Positions 11,161 through 22,972 are shown, counted from the first letter of the stretch. The stretch is 64,000 bases of DNA from Trichobilharzia szidati (GCA_944472155.2 OX235275.1:29564865-29628864), one strand, 5' to 3'. Notes: generated by a model not told the origin, from the letters alone. Numbers and translations are program-made.

Positions 11161-11529
11161 TCTAGAGAATAGTTCAGCTATAGCACTACATGCAGTCATA
11201 CACAACCATACAATAGGATGGGATAGGATGACAGTTTTAAAATCTAATGTCACAGGGTATAGGGAGAGATTGATAACAGAAGCTTTGTCTATCGAATCAA
11301 CTGCAAATACATGTAATAGGAATGATTCATCACCTGTCCACCCAGACATCTGGAAAATTCTACTCCCCCTACGACAAATTGGAGAAAACAAAGAAAGCTA
11401 TAAAACTCAAGTGTCAAAGTCGTGTGATCACCATTGATATGATTATGAACAATAAATTTTGTTCGAAACGTCATCCAGTAAACAATACTGTTTCACTGTG
11501 TGATATACCTAATAAACAAACTAATATGG
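11161..11529. repeat. PLE-1 inverted repeat, arm 2
   Basis: Partner of 10162-10529, separated by 631 bp. The plus ORF 11108-11437 in this arm is only the duplicated endonuclease tail (SSAIALHAVIHNHTIGWDRM), not a separate gene. Confidence 0.9.
11434..11476 (+). ncRNA. Hammerhead-like motif in PLE-1 terminal repeat
   Basis: Stem I TTGAT pairs with ATC-CAG. The core is ATGATTA (consensus CTGATGA). Stem II GAACA/TGTTC is perfect after one extra T. GAAA, a palindromic ACGT stem III and a GTC cleavage site follow. Positions 3 and 8 read A and T, so the C3-G8 pair has become A-T. Hammerheads in PLE terminal repeats are known; activity of this form is doubtful. A mirrored copy lies near 10214-10257. 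Confidence 0.5.
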
Positions 11530-11650
11530 AATTACTTTCTACCACAGTGCCCAAGTTTTACACATATATTAATAAAACAAAACTTATCATTGTATGTAGA
11601 CTGTTGAAATATCATTATACTTTATTTGATTTAATCCACAATGCTTAAAC

Positions 11651-12074
11651 TTTTTACTGATATTAAATCAGTAATGCTTCATGCTTTTCTGGGAATTCAT
11701 TTTCATTTGTATTAGTGGAACCAAATTTACATTAGTAATAACCACAAAGTCAAATTAGAGGGCCCCTAGTTGGTGGTCTTCAAACTATTTGGCATCGAAT
11801 TTAAAAGTGATATAGCTTCGTGGAAAGCTTAACTAACAGAGTTCAATAAGCACGAAAGACCAGGATATATAGGCTATTATCATAGATGTAATCAACGTAA
11901 AATTAACTCTGTTTCACATTTATATTAGTTTTTGAAAGTAATATTGAGTGTTGAAAGACTCATTACCCAATTATGAATTATCCCTTTGACGTTAAAGCCA
12001 ACATAAGTTTCAAATTACAGTTATTAGTATACTCTTGTAGTCTGAATGGAATATATGGCTTAAATTGAATACCT
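11651..12074. other. No feature recognised
   Basis: AT-rich sequence between PLE-1 and an RTE fragment. Nothing identified. Confidence 0.3.
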
Positions 12075-12490
12075 CATTTGCCCTGTTCTCTGCAGTCCTT
12101 TTTAGCTGGGTGTAGGATCACGCAGAAGCTTTCACCTCCTTCTTCCCACACGATTTCCTCCGTGTCACCCAACTCATCATTTCCCGTTCGGGTTGTAACT
12201 CGAGGAGGTCTTCGAACGCCATGCCAATCAACAGTCTTCTCAGCGTGACTCCAATTCATCTCCATCTTCTTCTTCTGCATATTTGTTGGGAAATCAGTTT
12301 TCGGTTGGTTAGTTCTTTGCGAAAACCCCATATTTGTTTTACTTTTCTAACCGGTTATCTAATCTTCAGCATCCTGCCAATGCAGCTGTTGATATAAGTA
12401 GGCTGTAGCCTGTTGGAAATTTGTTTGGTAACGCACGCGTCAAGTCTCTGAACGATATAGAAGTACCGATTTGACATGAGTGTTGAAGGC
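12075..12490 (-). mobile_element. RTE-like 3' fragment, divergent subfamily
   Basis: Minus ORF 12331-12074 resembles the RTE C-terminus (NQPKTDFPTNMQKKKMEMNW, then an arginine/glutamate-rich tail). Upstream bases to 12490 match the same block as at 3990-4190. Frameshifted and truncated. Confidence 0.55.
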
Positions 12491-12519
12491 TTGTTAAAAA
12501 AATATTTGTTAAAATCTAT

Positions 12520-13385
12520 TTATTATTATTATTATTATTGTATTCTTTAATTCCTAGAGGAACATAGGGCTTCAGCCGTGCGTCCCCATTGCGTTCGGTT
12601 CTCTGCTAGAGTTTTCACCTGGCTCCATGTCTGCCCACACGCTTTCATCTCCTCTTCGCATGACCTCCTCCAAGTCACCCCACGCTTGCACTGACGAACA
12701 ACTCGCCGCTTCCCTTTTGGGTTCCACTCGAGCAATGGCTTGTCTAGTGATGTCACCCACTTGATGACTTGTTTCCTCAGAGTATGGCCAGCCAATCCAT
12801 CTCCATTTCTTCCTGCATATTTGTTTCACAATCGGTTCCTGCTGTGTTGGTTCGCTCATTGCCAGAAATCTCTGTTACTGATCTTTTCTGGCTATTCATC
12901 TGATCTTGAGTATTGAGCGAAGATAACTGTTGATGAAGGTCTGTAGTTTATTTGAGATGCTCTTTATGACACGCAGTGCAAGTCTCTGATCCGTATAGTA
13001 GCACTGACTGACCTCACATTGGAGTTGAAAATCCGGATCTTATTTTTCATGCTGAGTGCTGTTGACCTCCACACAGACTTGAGAGTAGTGAAAGCTTGTC
13101 TTGCTTTTCCGATTCCCGCTTTGATATCCTCGTCAGTTCCGTTCGCCTGTAGTTGAAACGATGCTTCCCAGGTAGGTAAAGGAGGTCGTTTCTTTCAGGT
13201 TCCTCCCATTTATGCTGATTGTTGTCTGTTGTTGTTGTTGCTGTTGGTGGTGTTGCCCGGGAATCTTCATCACCTCTGTTTTCTCTATGTTCACCTGAAC
13301 TAATTCTTGTCTTTGATGCTTCTTCTGCCAACTTGTTGCTTTTCGCTTGCATATCTTCCAGTTTGTGGGAAATCAGACATATATC
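12520..13385 (-). mobile_element. RTE-clade LINE, 5'-truncated 3' half
   Basis: The (TTA)n at 12520-12540 is the element's (TAA)n tail. Reading minus-ward, the 3' UTR CCTATGTTCCTCTAGGAATT precedes GHTLRKQVIKWVTSL, KKWRWIG, KARQAF and MQAKSNKLAEEASK. The 5' truncation lies immediately after the FADD motif (ISHKLED). It is very similar to the plus-strand copy at 50.7-52.1 kb. Several frameshifts. Confidence 0.85.
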
Positions 13386-13609
13386 TATTTATTAGGCTGT
13401 GTTAATTAAAAGTCACAACTAGTACTCTCTCCCTCCATGTCTCTGTGCAAACACACACGCCAACACACACACATATGTACATAGTGATGTACTCGAAGAG
13501 ACACTGGTGTTTAGTAATTGGATTAAAAGGGAACAAATGAAATTAATCATTAAAGCAGTATGTGTTATTTTCCATCATACTAATATTTTTTCTTGATTGA
13601 TTAATTTAC

Positions 13610-14120
13610 AGTGTTACAGCCAAAATCGGTTCGTTATGATCTGAAGGCGTCAAGCCGCTTTCTACATCCTACTGTATAGCTGTCTAAAACTTTCATTGAC
13701 CCCCCCCCCCACACACACACACACAGTCACAATACACTCCAATGGCGGCAAAATGGTTACTGTTTATGATTGGAATCAATGTGTGGTTCTATTCAACAAA
13801 AATACCTAAACCGTACAGATAGGCAGCTACACAGACAGTGTGGGTCTCTCAGCATGAAACAACTACTGTAGGACAGAATTAGTTAACTAAAATTCAACTG
13901 TGAGAAGCACCATGGAATTAAGTAGAATACACTCAATAAGGTGGGAAATTGAAACCTCTGTCAACCGAAATCTAGAAACAAACAAATCCTGCAGACGGTT
14001 GAAGATCAGAATGAGCTTGACTCATTCAAACATAATTACACCATTCAATTTATCAGCGATGTCATTGCCCAACTACACAAAGAGAAGCGTTAAAATTAGA
14101 TATTAAACATGAAGGAAGAC
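13610..14120. repeat. R4 old interspersed repeat, copy 2
   Basis: Partner of 2320-2740. It contains a C12(AC)n simple tract at 13699-13726 at the equivalent place. No coding capacity; the 68-codon ORF at 13900 is incidental. Confidence 0.4.
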
Positions 14121-14404
14121 AAATAAATGATATATTGGCAGTTATTAGACAGTAAATTCCAATTAGTACTGATCTCGTGTCCTGATGGTCTAGATTTCGA
14201 GTCTCTGATTGGGCTTAACTGTCTGCAATGCTAATTAACCCTGAATCAAAGTCAGGCAATCGTTGATTCTTGGTGAAATTCATTGTGGAATTAGAATTAG
14301 AAGTTACAGATAAAGAAGTTTTGTCATGTAAGGATTGTTTCTACCAATAAATTTTTCAATTAATATTAATTTAATATAAATATTAATCAGTAAGCAAATT
14401 TTCA

Positions 14405-14662
14405 CCTTCAGGATACGAGGCCAAGCGCGTTTAACATTCAGCCACTTAATTTACAATTCGGTGACCCCGTGAATTCTAAATTTGTCAACTAGAGACATAG
14501 TGCTGCCCACACTAGTGCATTTGGTAAGCATCCACTTCAGCTTGACGTGTTGAACCTAACTGGTCATGACTTCCTGCTGAAGCCTCATGGCAAGTCCATC
14601 CAGTAACCATCAATGAGCCGGCGATTGACATTCAAACTGTAAGATTTGTGGGGATTTTGGAT
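14405..14662 (-). mobile_element. SINE-beta fragment, degenerate
   Basis: Contains the antisense tRNA-like head (ATTCAGCCACTTAAT) and the inner region (TGGTCATGACTTCCTGCT, CCATCCAGTAACCATCAATGA-like). The hammerhead-like arm is missing. Confidence 0.5.
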
Positions 14663-14685
14663 TAATTACAATTGTTCAATTGCTA

Positions 14686-14968
14686 TCACAGACCAACATC
14701 ATTTAGAGAGACCGCACTGAAAAACCAGGATACACTGTTTCGTCCTGTTCTGGTACTCTGCATCAGCGCGCACCCAGGCCAAGTGGGTGAATGGCCAAGG
14801 TGTTTGATCTCGTAACTAGAGAGAGAGTCCTGCGTCCGATCCCTTGTAGGACCGTCGATGTGTATTTCTGAAGAGTCCCAGGATAAGGTGAAACAGCCGT
14901 CCAGTACTCCCTGCTCGCTTCCAGTGATCTTCCAAACTGATGTTGGTCGCTGATGAAAATCTAACATT
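14686..14968. mobile_element. SINE-beta-like head-to-head pair, short form
   Basis: A minus arm (14690-14770: GTTTCGTCC, CTGCATCAGCGCGCAC) runs into a plus arm (14780-14965: tRNA-like head, CTGAAGAGTCCC, GGTGAAACAGCCGTCCAGTAC). ACCAACATCA near one end pairs with TGATGTTGGT near the other. The 93-codon minus ORF over this region is not a gene. Confidence 0.6.
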
Positions 14969-15164
14969 TGAAATTACTCTGAAATCCCCAGAAATCCCAC
15001 AACCTCATTAAGCAGCTCTTGGGACTCATGTGTCTTTGTTAAGGAGTTTGTTTCGTCGTACATTAATTTTAAGGCAATTACTTTGATTAAATTTAGCTAG
15101 TCATTTCCGGTGGAAAAATTTGAGACATACAATGAATTGAGTCTAACTTATCTCAGGCTGAACA

Positions 15165-15380
15165 CTGGATCGAACTGGGTCCCAGTAACTTAATGGTCTA
15201 CGAGCTCGCTGGCCTTGTAACCAGAAGGCCCTGGGTTGGAAATATGTCGATGGACGCCTACTGAAGAAGAGTCCCGAACTAGGACGAAACAACTGTCCAG
15301 TACTTCCTTTGGATTTTCCAATGGTTCTCCAACTGATGTCAATTCATGATGAGATCCTGAAACTTATCCAAATTACACTG
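15165..15380 (+). mobile_element. SINE-beta copy
   Basis: tRNA-like head GGTCCCAGTAACTTAATGG, a B-box region with damage (GGGTTGGAAA), and the hammerhead-like module CTACTGAAGAAGAGTCCC, AGGACGAAACAACTGTCCAG. The tail is CTCCAACTGATGTCAATTC. Confidence 0.7.
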
Positions 15381-15519
15381 AAACTCTGATTAACGTTGAA
15401 CAATCGACAAGTTGCAGAATTTATAAATGTATCTTTTCCAAATTTCGTCTTAGGATTACGTACAATCATCAGCTACTGAATTCATTATTTGTTTTAGGTT
15501 AATTCACATTACTGATTAT

Positions 15520-15815
15520 AAGTGTGACTATGGATTGATTTCAGTTAAAAAACCATTGAAGGCCATCAGAGATTACTACACAGCTGTTTTGTCCTAGTTT
15601 GGTACTCGTTGTCAGTACGTACCTGCTGGGATTTGAACTCAGAACTTCCTGGTTACAAAGAAACCTCGTGGACCTTCCAGCCACTAGGATATGATTCAAT
15701 GGCCAACTCATAAATTCTAATTTCTACGCGACCACCAACCGTCAGTGTCATTGCCAGTCACCAACTAACGAGTATCAGATTAATTTTCAAAAGTCAATTT
15801 GTAGGGATTTTACTT
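15520..15815 (-). mobile_element. SINE-beta copy, minus
   Basis: Antisense order: tail, GTTTTGTCCTAGTTTGG, GTCAGTACGTACC, degenerate B box, GCCACTAGGA A box, then the inner region ending TTTGTAGGGATTTTAC. Confidence 0.65.
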
Positions 15816-16347
15816 GCTTCGATTTTGACAACAGATGAAAATTCTGTATAGACTCTATTTCATACTGTATCCAAAAGTTCATTGACAGACCAATGGAGAC
15901 ACATATATACGCACAACTAATAGAATACTTCAATGTCATTGGAAAGAAACTAATATTTTTATTAGGGGGTTATTAAATCACGTAGGTAAACCCCAAAGTT
16001 ACTTGATATATTAACTTTAATTCAAGCGGTTTACAAAAGCGATGAAAGCACTTTGGATTAATTAGACACATCTCAATTGTTGTATACATAAAGCAATAAA
16101 TGTTTATCCAGTCTAGACTACTTGATCTATTGAAATGTCACTGGGGTTGTGGATGTATTTCATAATAGGTCAAACGTTTTATTAGCGTGAACTATACTAG
16201 TTATAACATGACTGTCTTCTGAATGCCTTATTTAAATTTTATTAATAGTAATAATAATAATAATAGCAATAATAATGATAATAATAATAATAGTGGATTA
16301 CCTAATGTAGACCCTGACCTTTTATCATCTGAACATGTCTAGACCGT
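15816..16347. other. No gene; (TAA)n-rich
   Basis: Holds possible remnants of R4 (15880-16100) and an (ATA/ATG)n tract at 16241-16295. Confidence 0.35.
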
Positions 16348-16600
16348 CATTATTGTTATTGTGTACCTTTACTTTCTGCTTAGAACACAGAGCTTCAAGC
16401 TAGAGGATTTGAAGTTTCGGTAGCACTGGTTTTTTTATTTTTACGAGATGGGGTTGCTAGCCTCAAGGCCACCCATCTCTTTTTACAGGCCCTACTATCG
16501 GTTTAGCGAGGTTTACGAGGGTTTCAGACAAGGATCGATCACAGGATCACGTAAGTGGTTGGTAAGTGTTCTACAGCTATGTAACTAGAATGTCATAATA
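16348..16600 (-). mobile_element. SINE-delta (RTE-tailed) copy, minus
   Basis: The antisense 3' end GAACACAGAGCTTCAAGC and the inner block GAGATGGGGTTGCTAGCC are shared with 38.9, 46.0 and 48.3 kb. The tRNA-like head at 16540-16600 is badly eroded. Confidence 0.6.
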
Positions 16601-16623
16601 GTAATAATTATATTTATTTTCTA

Positions 16624-17152
16624 AAGTTTGGTCTGTAAGGGTTTGTTATGTTTTTACGAGTTGATCACGGACTGATATCACTTAGAGAACTATTGAAAAC
16701 CAGCGCTGGAGTACTGGACAGCTGCTGTTTCATCCTAGTTTCGGAAACATCGGAAGTACGCACCCACTGGGATTCGAACCTAGGACCTTCCGGTTACACG
16801 GCAAGCTCGTATACCATTCAGCCACTGGGACCCGATTCAATGGCTCATGAATTCTAACTTCTACCAATTCGTGATTTAGCGCGACCCTAACCATTGTCGT
16901 TGGTGGGACATCCATCCACACACGTGACATCTAATTGGACGTCACTGGTCACGACTTCTCACTAGAACTCCAGGAAACTCCATCCTGTAGCAAGTCACTT
17001 GTAACCGGAAGGTCCTGGATTCGAATCCCAGTGGGTGCGTACTGTCGATGATTCCCAAACTAGGATGAAACAGCGGCTGTCCGGTACTCCCTAGTTTTCA
17101 ATGGTTCTCTAACTGATATCAGTTCGTGATCAACTCGTAAAATTTAAATTTA
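16624..17152. mobile_element. SINE-beta head-to-head dimer
   Basis: A minus arm (16624-16860) and a plus arm (16988-17150) flank a central region of about 130 bp. Each arm holds a tRNA-like head with T arm CTGGGTTCGAATCCCAG or a near copy, then GTGCGTACTG, (C/T)CGATGA, TTCCC, AGGAT, GAAACAGC and GCTGTCC. The ORFs 16648-16857 (+) and 16730-16930 (-) are translations of this SINE. Confidence 0.8.
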
Positions 17153-17389
17153 TATTTTTTATATTATATCACTGAAAAGTATTGTGTTTTTGGTTTTTTT
17201 TCTGAATGTTAATGTCAAACTTGTCTTCTAAAATCCATGAACTGTATGCTAGTTGATTTGTTCTCTTATAAATTTATGTGGATAAGTTTTGTGTTCCTCA
17301 ATGGTCCTCCGGCAATGGTATTAGTACCTCAACTTAGTACCCTTTTGTGCATACTGCTTAGTCCACATGCTTTGAAGAGTAATAGGTGA

Positions 17390-17790
17390 TCCGAGAAACT
17401 GGGAGTATTGGATAGCTTTCTCATACTAGTCTGTGTCTCTTTAGCAGTATACACCCACCGCCGTGGGGTTCAAACCCAGGACCTTCTGGTGACAAGGCTA
17501 GCGAGCTCGTAGACCAATAAGCCACCGGGAACCAGTTTGATCCAGTGTCCAGAGCATGGATTCCATCTTCTGCCAATTCACGATATCTCATGTCCACTAG
17601 CCATTGTGATCGGCGAGTATTTGTCCTGATACCCCAATTGTTATGCTCTACTGGTCATGACTTCTCCCTAGAACCCAGGTAACTACCTACCTGAATAGGG
17701 CTAGCCATCATTGAGCATCAGATTGATATTCAGCTGTTTATTTCCAGGGATTTGATTGGTTACAGGATTTCATTATGAGCTGACTTGCCC
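17390..17790 (-). mobile_element. SINE-beta copy, minus
   Basis: Antisense head (GGTTCAAACCCAGGACCTTC, GCCACCGGGA), a damaged hammerhead-like module (17420-17450), an inner region, and the start of a further outward tail GGGATTTGATTGGTTACAGG at 17752-17771. Confidence 0.65.
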
Positions 17791-17979
17791 AAATAAGCAA
17801 GACAGGAGGTTAGAAGTTGGTGATAACTAACTAATCAGTAGAATAGTAGTGTGATGAGTTCAGATCAAGTTATAGGAACAAAAACTAAAAATAGACAAAT
17901 TGAATTAGATTATTACACTTACCAACGTCTAGATCTGATATTATAGAAATACAAGGAAACTTCGTAAATAAAAGCAAAC

Positions 17980-19130
17980 GAATTTGCAATTAGTAGCGTT
18001 CTCTGAGCTGGCTGATTTGGCTGCGGAGCTTTCGTCGTCCTTCTGGACAACATCCCCTTCAGCGCAATTTTTAGCATAAAGTGAACTGATTTAAATTTTC
18101 CATGAGTGATAGGATTGCGTCTCCCGGTAACGATCTTTACATATGTATTGCCCATTTTCTATTGACTTGGATTTTAAACTTTCTGGTCACATGATCTACT
18201 TACTTTTTATTAGTTGGTATATTTGGTTTATATTTACATGTTTTTTAATTGCACATTCGTTTGAGTATCAGGCTTCTAGGAATTCCCTGACTGCACTTTT
18301 GGTGTTTCCTCTGTTTAAAATTTCGACATTATCCCAATCAAACTGGTGTCCATAATTATCTATATGCATTGGTATGAAAGAGTATATATCATGTCTTTTC
18401 ACAGCTGATTTGTGTTCCTGGATTCTAATTCGAAGGGAACGCCCACTTTGGCCGATGTTATGTCTATTACAGTTCATACAATTTATTTTGTAAGTAGTAT
18501 TAATTTTATCTCCTTTTTCTGTTGGATCTTTTGGTTCACACAATATCGAATTAAGGGATTTGACTGGCTTGTATGCTATGTCTATTTCAAACGGTTTTAA
18601 TATTCTGGCTGTTATTTCAGAGATATTTTTATATATGGTAGGATGAATTTTCTTGTGTTCTTTAATGATGGTTCCTTGTTGGTGTTGTGATTCGATTTTA
18701 AACACTTTTTGATGAAATTTTTCGGATATCCATTCTTTTTGAAGATGGTTAGTAGGTATTTTTCTTACATTCTTTTCAACGCTGGGGTGCTACAGTGTGT
18801 TTGAACTCTTTTAAACAATGTCTGCACACAGTTTCTTTTGTGAGTAATTGGGTTATTGCTAGTATAGTTGAGTATTTGATCTGTGTGCGTTGATTTTCTG
18901 TATACTTGTGTTTCTGAATTTCCTGTGTTGGTTCTCCTGATTAAGACATCTAAAAATGGGATTTTGTTATCTAATTCTTCTTCTCTTGTGAATTTGATGT
19001 CTTCAAATACGTTGTTTATTAATGCAAAAGTCTGTATATTGTGTGAAATATCTATGAAAATGAGTGAAAATAGGTGCTCTGTACATGTGTTGATTACAGC
19101 AAAGTCCTCATTCTTGGCGATGATTTAAAT
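17980..19130 (-). mobile_element. PLE-2 fragment: RT tail plus GIY-YIG
   Basis: Minus reading from 19130: RT C-terminal motif IPFLDVLIRRT, STHTDQILNYTSNNP, the linker KKNGYPKNFIKK, and then the ORF 18705-18268. That ORF has a GIY-YIG nuclease with KINCMNCNRHNIGQSGR (the second YIG is NIG), RIQEHKSAVKRHD and FDWDNVEILNRG. The 3' end holds a hammerhead-like motif (18017-18070). It is 5' truncated and frameshifted. Confidence 0.8.
18017..18070 (-). ncRNA. Hammerhead-like motif of PLE-2
   Basis: Sense: stem I TGCG, core-like CTGAAGG with a small insertion, stem II GTTGTCC/GGACGAC (7 bp), GAAA, palindromic AGCT stem III, CTC cleavage triplet, and CGCA closing stem I. The insertion in the core (GGGGAT) makes this copy probably inactive. 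Confidence 0.5.
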
Positions 19131-19504
19131 TGTATCAACCAATTTTGCAATAAGGTCGCCAACCGAGGTGATTTACCGTCTCAGTTCACTTTGAAATGAT
19201 GTTAGACAGTTTCAGATTGAGGCTCGGTGAGGGATAGAGGAAATAAATCTTAAAGGCTGGATTAATTTTTTTTCCTTATAAGTTTATCTGCTTGTCGTCC
19301 AAAACCCTTCTTCAAACAGTTAATTGAGGATACTAACACCAATTCTTCTGGGAGTTGATTCTAAGAGTTTATTGACTCTGTGGGTGAACCAGTAATCCAT
19401 AGGCATTTAGTTCCTTCTTTGGCTTTTGTACTCTTTTGCTGTGTCATCTTGGAGATGTTCTGACTGATTGAAATGTTCATTGTAAAATTCAGTCATTAAT
19501 ACTC

Positions 19505-20645
19505 ACTAATAATAATAATAATAATAATACTATGCTTTATTCCAAAAGCAGTACTAATGATACAGCAAGGAATTTTCAACATTCAGTACAATATTGTATC
19601 TAATTTACTCAAAATCGACAAAAAACAAATAAAAAACAAATAAAATTAATAAACATTACATAATAATGACAACAAAATGTTGTTATGGCAGCTATTTAGC
19701 AAATTACTGTAATCAATACGGCGAGAGCTATGCATAAAGTATAAAATTATAGTAATAATAGTAATAACAACTAAAATAAAAATAACAAAGTTATAATTAA
19801 ACGATAGAAAGGATGACACTATAAAATTACAGAAAGATGAACAATGAAAGGGTCGATTCACTTTGCTAATTACATAGTAAGTTATATGTTTCACGTCTAA
19901 CAGAGTCTTCATCACATAAAATACGGGCTAAATACGGTATTGTAGAATTTTTGTACTTAGTGGTTCTAGCATATAACTTCTTATATTGACTTCTCGTCCT
20001 ACCTGGTGAGATACAAGGGGGTAGTTGTGAATAAAGGGGGTGCAGAGGGTCTGACAGTTCGGCCTTTGCCGTGTCTCTCGACTATAGTATTGGCGAGCTC
20101 ACGCAGTGGCAAACTACAAGCCCTATTCACAGCATTTAATACCCTTCGTAATGTGACATAGTCTTTTTTGAGAAGCCCAGGAAAGATTAATGGAGAGCAA
20201 TAGAGTACAATAGATAAAATGCAGGAGTTTAAAAATTGCAGAACTAAAGGTTGGTTGATACCTGATTGTCTTAACTTTTTAATGTAGAAGGCAAGATGAG
20301 GCATTTTCTTAGAGATTGATAAGATGTGCAATGACCATGAAAGGTCAGAGGAAAGAACTAATCCAAGGTATTTCATGCTTGACTTGGTTTCAATTTCAGT
20401 GCCATCCATGCTACAGGCATCATGGGAACTACCTAGTTCATGTATTTACGTCGATGCTTGGAAGTAAAGTTAACTGCCTGACATTTGGAAGGATTTAACA
20501 TAAGACCATTTGACTTAGACCACTTGCTGATGTCCAACAGAAAGCTATTAAGTTTGGAGCAGTCACACTCGGATGTAATCGTCAGGAAGTCTTGGAACTA
20601 GATTTTATGCTTCACAGCATATTTCAGTAAAGCATGTCTACAAGT
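19505..20645 (-). mobile_element. CR1-1: CR1-like LINE C-terminus and 3' UTR
   Basis: The minus strand first gives CSKLNSFLLDISKWSKSNGL, typical of the region after the RT catalytic motif. ORF 20409-19999 follows with MKYLGLVLSSDLSW, QFLNSCILSIVLYCSPLIFP and a short C-terminus. A 480-bp 3' UTR ends in AATAAAGCATAG and a (TAT)n tail at 19507-19530. It is 5' truncated just after the RT core. A second copy of the UTR lies at 60.75-61.21 kb. Confidence 0.75.
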
Positions 20646-20983
20646 GCTCAGGTTATGAAGCTTGTTGCTTCAATGATATATATTTAACTAACATCTACCT
20701 TTAGGAGGTGGTTGCACCGTTTACTTCTGATGTATTGGTTTATAAAATTAATATCAGGACGACTAACTAATTCAATGCTCAGATTTAAAGTTGAATTTCA
20801 TTTCTTGTCATAGTGACAAGAATTAATCAAAAAGCTTTATTGTTGTTTTTCTATTAAAAAGAAATTAGAAAGAAAAACTTATAGAAATCAATCACTTAAA
20901 TTCATGTTTAATTCAATAATTATTATGCGGGTAGTGTGGGTAATAAATTGTTGTTTTTCTTTTCGTTGCTACGTTCACCTCAG

Positions 20984-21058
20984 TTTGTAATCACTTGTGG
21001 TGATCAGGGTAACCAGTGGAAGACGAAGGAGAAGAAGTCACGTAGCTTACTTTTTAAG
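20984..21058 (+). CDS. Putative host exon 4 (75 nt)
   Basis: Strong acceptor (TTTTTCTTTTCGTTGCTACG then TTCACCTCAG) and donor AAG|GTAGGA. Its 25 phase-0 codons begin FVITCGDQGNQWKTKEKK and end SRSLLFK. Both ends are phase 0, matching the exons at 7064 and 49921. The frame also runs on into the intron (lysine/arginine-rich), which is expected by chance in an A-rich intron. Product not recognised. Confidence 0.5.
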
Positions 21059-21679
21059 GTAGGAAGGAAGACAAAACAGAAAGATCGAATGGAACAGTTG
21101 ACTTATTTTATAAAAAGAAAAAAGAAAGGCAGGAGAAGACGGAGAATGATTAGATGGTTAGATAAGTAATGCAAATCGAAGTCACGGGTAGAATTGTATT
21201 CAAATATGAAAGAAAGAAAGTCAGATATACGATTAGAATAGCCATTGAAATACCTTGTTCACTCAGACTTTTTATTAACACTCATGATAACTCAATGGAA
21301 AGTTAAGAATTTCTTTGTGTAGTGTATGAATTCTGTCACAAAGCAATGAGTTAACATTTTGTCACATCTTTATACTTATTATGGCATGATATGATGATTA
21401 CAGTTTGAAGATAAGAAATTGGAAAGATCAGTCGGTTTGAAGAGTGCTCACTAACTCTTATTGGCGTATACAATTTGAGGGCAAATGTTAAGATGACGAC
21501 ATGATAATAAAAAAAGCAGGATCCTTATTCATCAAAAGGTGAATGGATCCTTACAAATGTGTAGAATTAGGGTTAAATTTCTTGTAAACTAGATGACTAA
21601 AATTAAATTTTTAGATGATTGAGGTATGCCAGGGTATCATTGATATAAGAATAAAACTTGTGCACTGTGGTAGAGTGTA

Positions 21680-22065
21680 ATTCCATTATGGGTAAATTTT
21701 ATTTTGATAGAGTCTCACAGTGTTATACAGTAATGTTTACTGATGACGTTTCGAGCACAATTTATTACTGCACATCATCAAATCAAGGTAATCACACGAC
21801 TTCGTAAATTCATTTATATAGTTCCATTGTTTTTCACTTGATTTTCACTTGATTTGATTGGTAGTATTATTTTCCATATTTCGGGTATGAGTGATGATTC
21901 ATTCCTATTGCATGTGTTGGGTGTAGATTCGATGAACAAAGATTCAGTAATCAACCTCTCTCTCCACCTACCTAGATTACTTTTTAGAATTTTAACCCTC
22001 TCCCACCCTATTGTGTGGTTGTGTGCTAATGCATGCATTGCAATTGCTGAGCTTTTTTCTAAATT
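21680..22065. repeat. PLE-1 inverted repeat arm (left)
   Basis: Reverse complement of 22587-22972; spacer 521 bp. Confidence 0.9.
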
Positions 22066-22586
22066 CATCGGTCTAAATTCATCTCATCCTTTAACTGTTA
22101 AGGCAGGCTCAGTTAAGTGTTTAACAAACCGAGCAATGGCATTAAATAGCACAAAAAAGACCTAAATGATGAAGTGAAACAGATAGAAGAGGCGTTGGTT
22201 TTAAATAACTATCCTCTAAAATTCATTAGGAAGATTGACAAAGGCCAAAAGAAAAAGAAAAAGAATTGTGAAACCAGTAATAATAACATGAATGAGAGAG
22301 AATATAAGTCATCTACAGTTACACCACATAAAGAGGGGACATCTGGGACCCTATGTAGGATTCTAAATAAAGCAGGAATTAGGGTGGCATTTAAACCTAC
22401 AAACTCACTCAGGGCAAACTCTGTGGGTTAAAGGACCCAACTGACCCAATTAGACAAAATAATACAATTTACGAAATACCCTGCAATGACTGTGAGTGAG
22501 GTCAACTACATAGGTCAGGGCTAGTCAGACTGTCAGAACATAAGAATTTAGCTAAGGTAAGAATGTTTGACCCCACGAAGATAAGT

Positions 22587-22972
22587 AATTTAGAAAAAAG
22601 CTCAGCAATTGCAATGCATGCATTAACACACAACCACACAATGGGGTGGGAGAGGGTTAAAATTCTAAAAAGTAATCTAGGTAGGTGGAGAGAGAGGTTG
22701 ATTACTGAATCTTTGATCATCGAATCTACACCCAACACATGCAATAGGAATGAATCATCACTCATACCCGAAATATGGAAAATAATACTACCAATCAAAT
22801 CAAGTGAAAATCAAGTGAAAAACAATGGAACTATATAAATGAATTTACGAAGTCGTGTGATTACCTTGATTTGATGATGTGCAGTAATAAATTGTGCTCG
22901 AAACGTCATCAGTAAACATTACTGTATAACACTGTGAGACTCTATCAAAATAAAATTTACCCATAATGGAAT
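22587..22972. repeat. PLE-1 inverted repeat arm (right)
   Basis: Partner of 21680-22065. It carries a hammerhead-like motif at 22866-22912: stem I TTGAT/ATCAG, core TTGATGA, stem II GTGCA/TGCTC with one T-T mismatch, GAAA, ACGT stem III, GTC. Confidence 0.85.

Larger units (their letters stand above)
10150..11650 (-). mobile_element. PLE-1 with inverted terminal repeats
   Basis: The minus ORF 11140-10430 encodes the RT-to-endonuclease linker (SSHPMSVKIGLVKCL, LNNYPDKLVRK), a repetitive Asn/Asp tract from (TTA/TCA)n DNA, and KEGTSEALRRILNKAG. The GIY-YIG nuclease follows: LVYLIPCNDCQVKYIGQTSR, with conserved R and EH downstream. The RT domain is absent because the copy is 5' truncated. A 368-bp copy of the 3' end is repeated in inverted orientation upstream (11161-11529 versus 10162-10529). 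An inverted terminal repeat next to a 5'-truncated body is a known Penelope configuration. Confidence 0.85.

Noticed and set aside
11108..11437. 109-codon plus ORF as a separate gene
   Set aside because: It is the inverted-repeat copy of the PLE-1 nuclease tail.
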